From Eledone cirrhosa (Eukaryota; Mollusca; Cephalopoda; Octopoda; Eledonidae): a DNA stretch of 64,000 bases. Each line of letters opens with the position of its first letter. The first letter of the stretch is position 1. Shown here in pieces: positions 63,801 to 64,000 of this stretch. The stretch spans positions 304,116,259 to 304,180,258 of the forward strand of contig OZ024740.1 of the NCBI GenBank assembly GCA_964016885.1, written 5' to 3'. The notes under the pieces were generated by a model, which made no database searches, was not told the DNA's origin, and saw nothing but the letters and a program-made list of their open reading frames with translations. The position numbers were made by a program, and so were the translations under genes.

Positions 63801-63889
63801 CAATACAAAGCTGTTTATTTTGAAGTGTTTTTTGTAAGAACTTTTTCTTTTTTTTTCTGGTTAAAAAAGTTTTATTTAAATAATTTATT

Positions 63890-64000
63890 AAGTTTTCGTA
63901 ATTAATTATATAAATAATGAAAAAGGGGGGAAGAGGTAAAGAAGGGCAGATTTGGCTGTATAGGAAAGTAGAGGAAAGGACTATATATGCCATATCAGAA
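63890..64000 (-). mobile_element. LINE A 3' UTR variant, cut by the window end
   Basis: AGGTAAAGAAGGGCAGATTT and GAAAGGACTATATATGCCAT match 19995-20070. Confidence 0.6.

Larger units (their letters stand above)
55339..64000 (+). other. GCLC: GCLC intron 2, continues past the window
   Basis: Begins GTAAGT at 55339. No acceptor followed by GCLC-like coding (the next expected family segment surrounds WRPEYGSYMIE) was found before 64000. Confidence 0.85.

Overview
The window is animal nuclear DNA, almost certainly from an octopus or another coleoid cephalopod. It carries dozens of tRNA-derived SINEs of the octopus OR type, spliceosomal exons with GT/AG borders, many microsatellites, and several families of non-LTR, LTR and Penelope-like retroelements. 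No bacterial-type gene organisation is present.

One host gene is recognisable, on the + strand: the 5' part of GCLC, the catalytic subunit of glutamate-cysteine ligase, which makes gamma-glutamylcysteine in the first step of glutathione synthesis. Coding exon 1 (33638-33787, 50 codons) is preceded by a candidate TATA/initiator core promoter and an AUG-free leader that contains a TG/TA microsatellite. Coding exon 2 is at 55229-55338. The intron between them is about 21.4 kb. The remaining exons must lie beyond position 64000.

Layout. 34-4925: a decayed Ty3/Gypsy LTR retrotransposon (minus strand) with two LTRs. 5-33 kb: 5' flank of GCLC, a mosaic of SINEs, MITEs, fragments of a LINE family (here LINE A) with a restriction-nuclease-like C-terminal segment, fragments of LINE B, a Penelope-like element with a GIY-YIG endonuclease, a mariner remnant and a 46-bp minisatellite. 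33.4-55.2 kb: GCLC promoter, exon 1 and intron 1, which holds LINE C fragments, SINEs and two foldback elements built from Penelope-type terminal repeats. 55.2-64 kb: exon 2 and intron 2, which holds a long LINE C copy (reverse transcriptase plus PHD finger) and a second Ty3/Gypsy-type element with long open gag, protease and pol frames and two LTRs, itself inserted in LINE E.

The most interesting signals are hammerhead-ribozyme-like cores in the Penelope-type terminal repeats and in the foldback elements made from them, a SINE that shares its 3' tail with LINE C, and insertions sitting very close to the GCLC exon 2 splice sites. No complete, undamaged autonomous transposon is certain. Family labels LINE A-E, SINE B/C, MITE 1/2 and repeat F are local names used only here. 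All calls rest on reading the sequence and on family knowledge; no database search was run.
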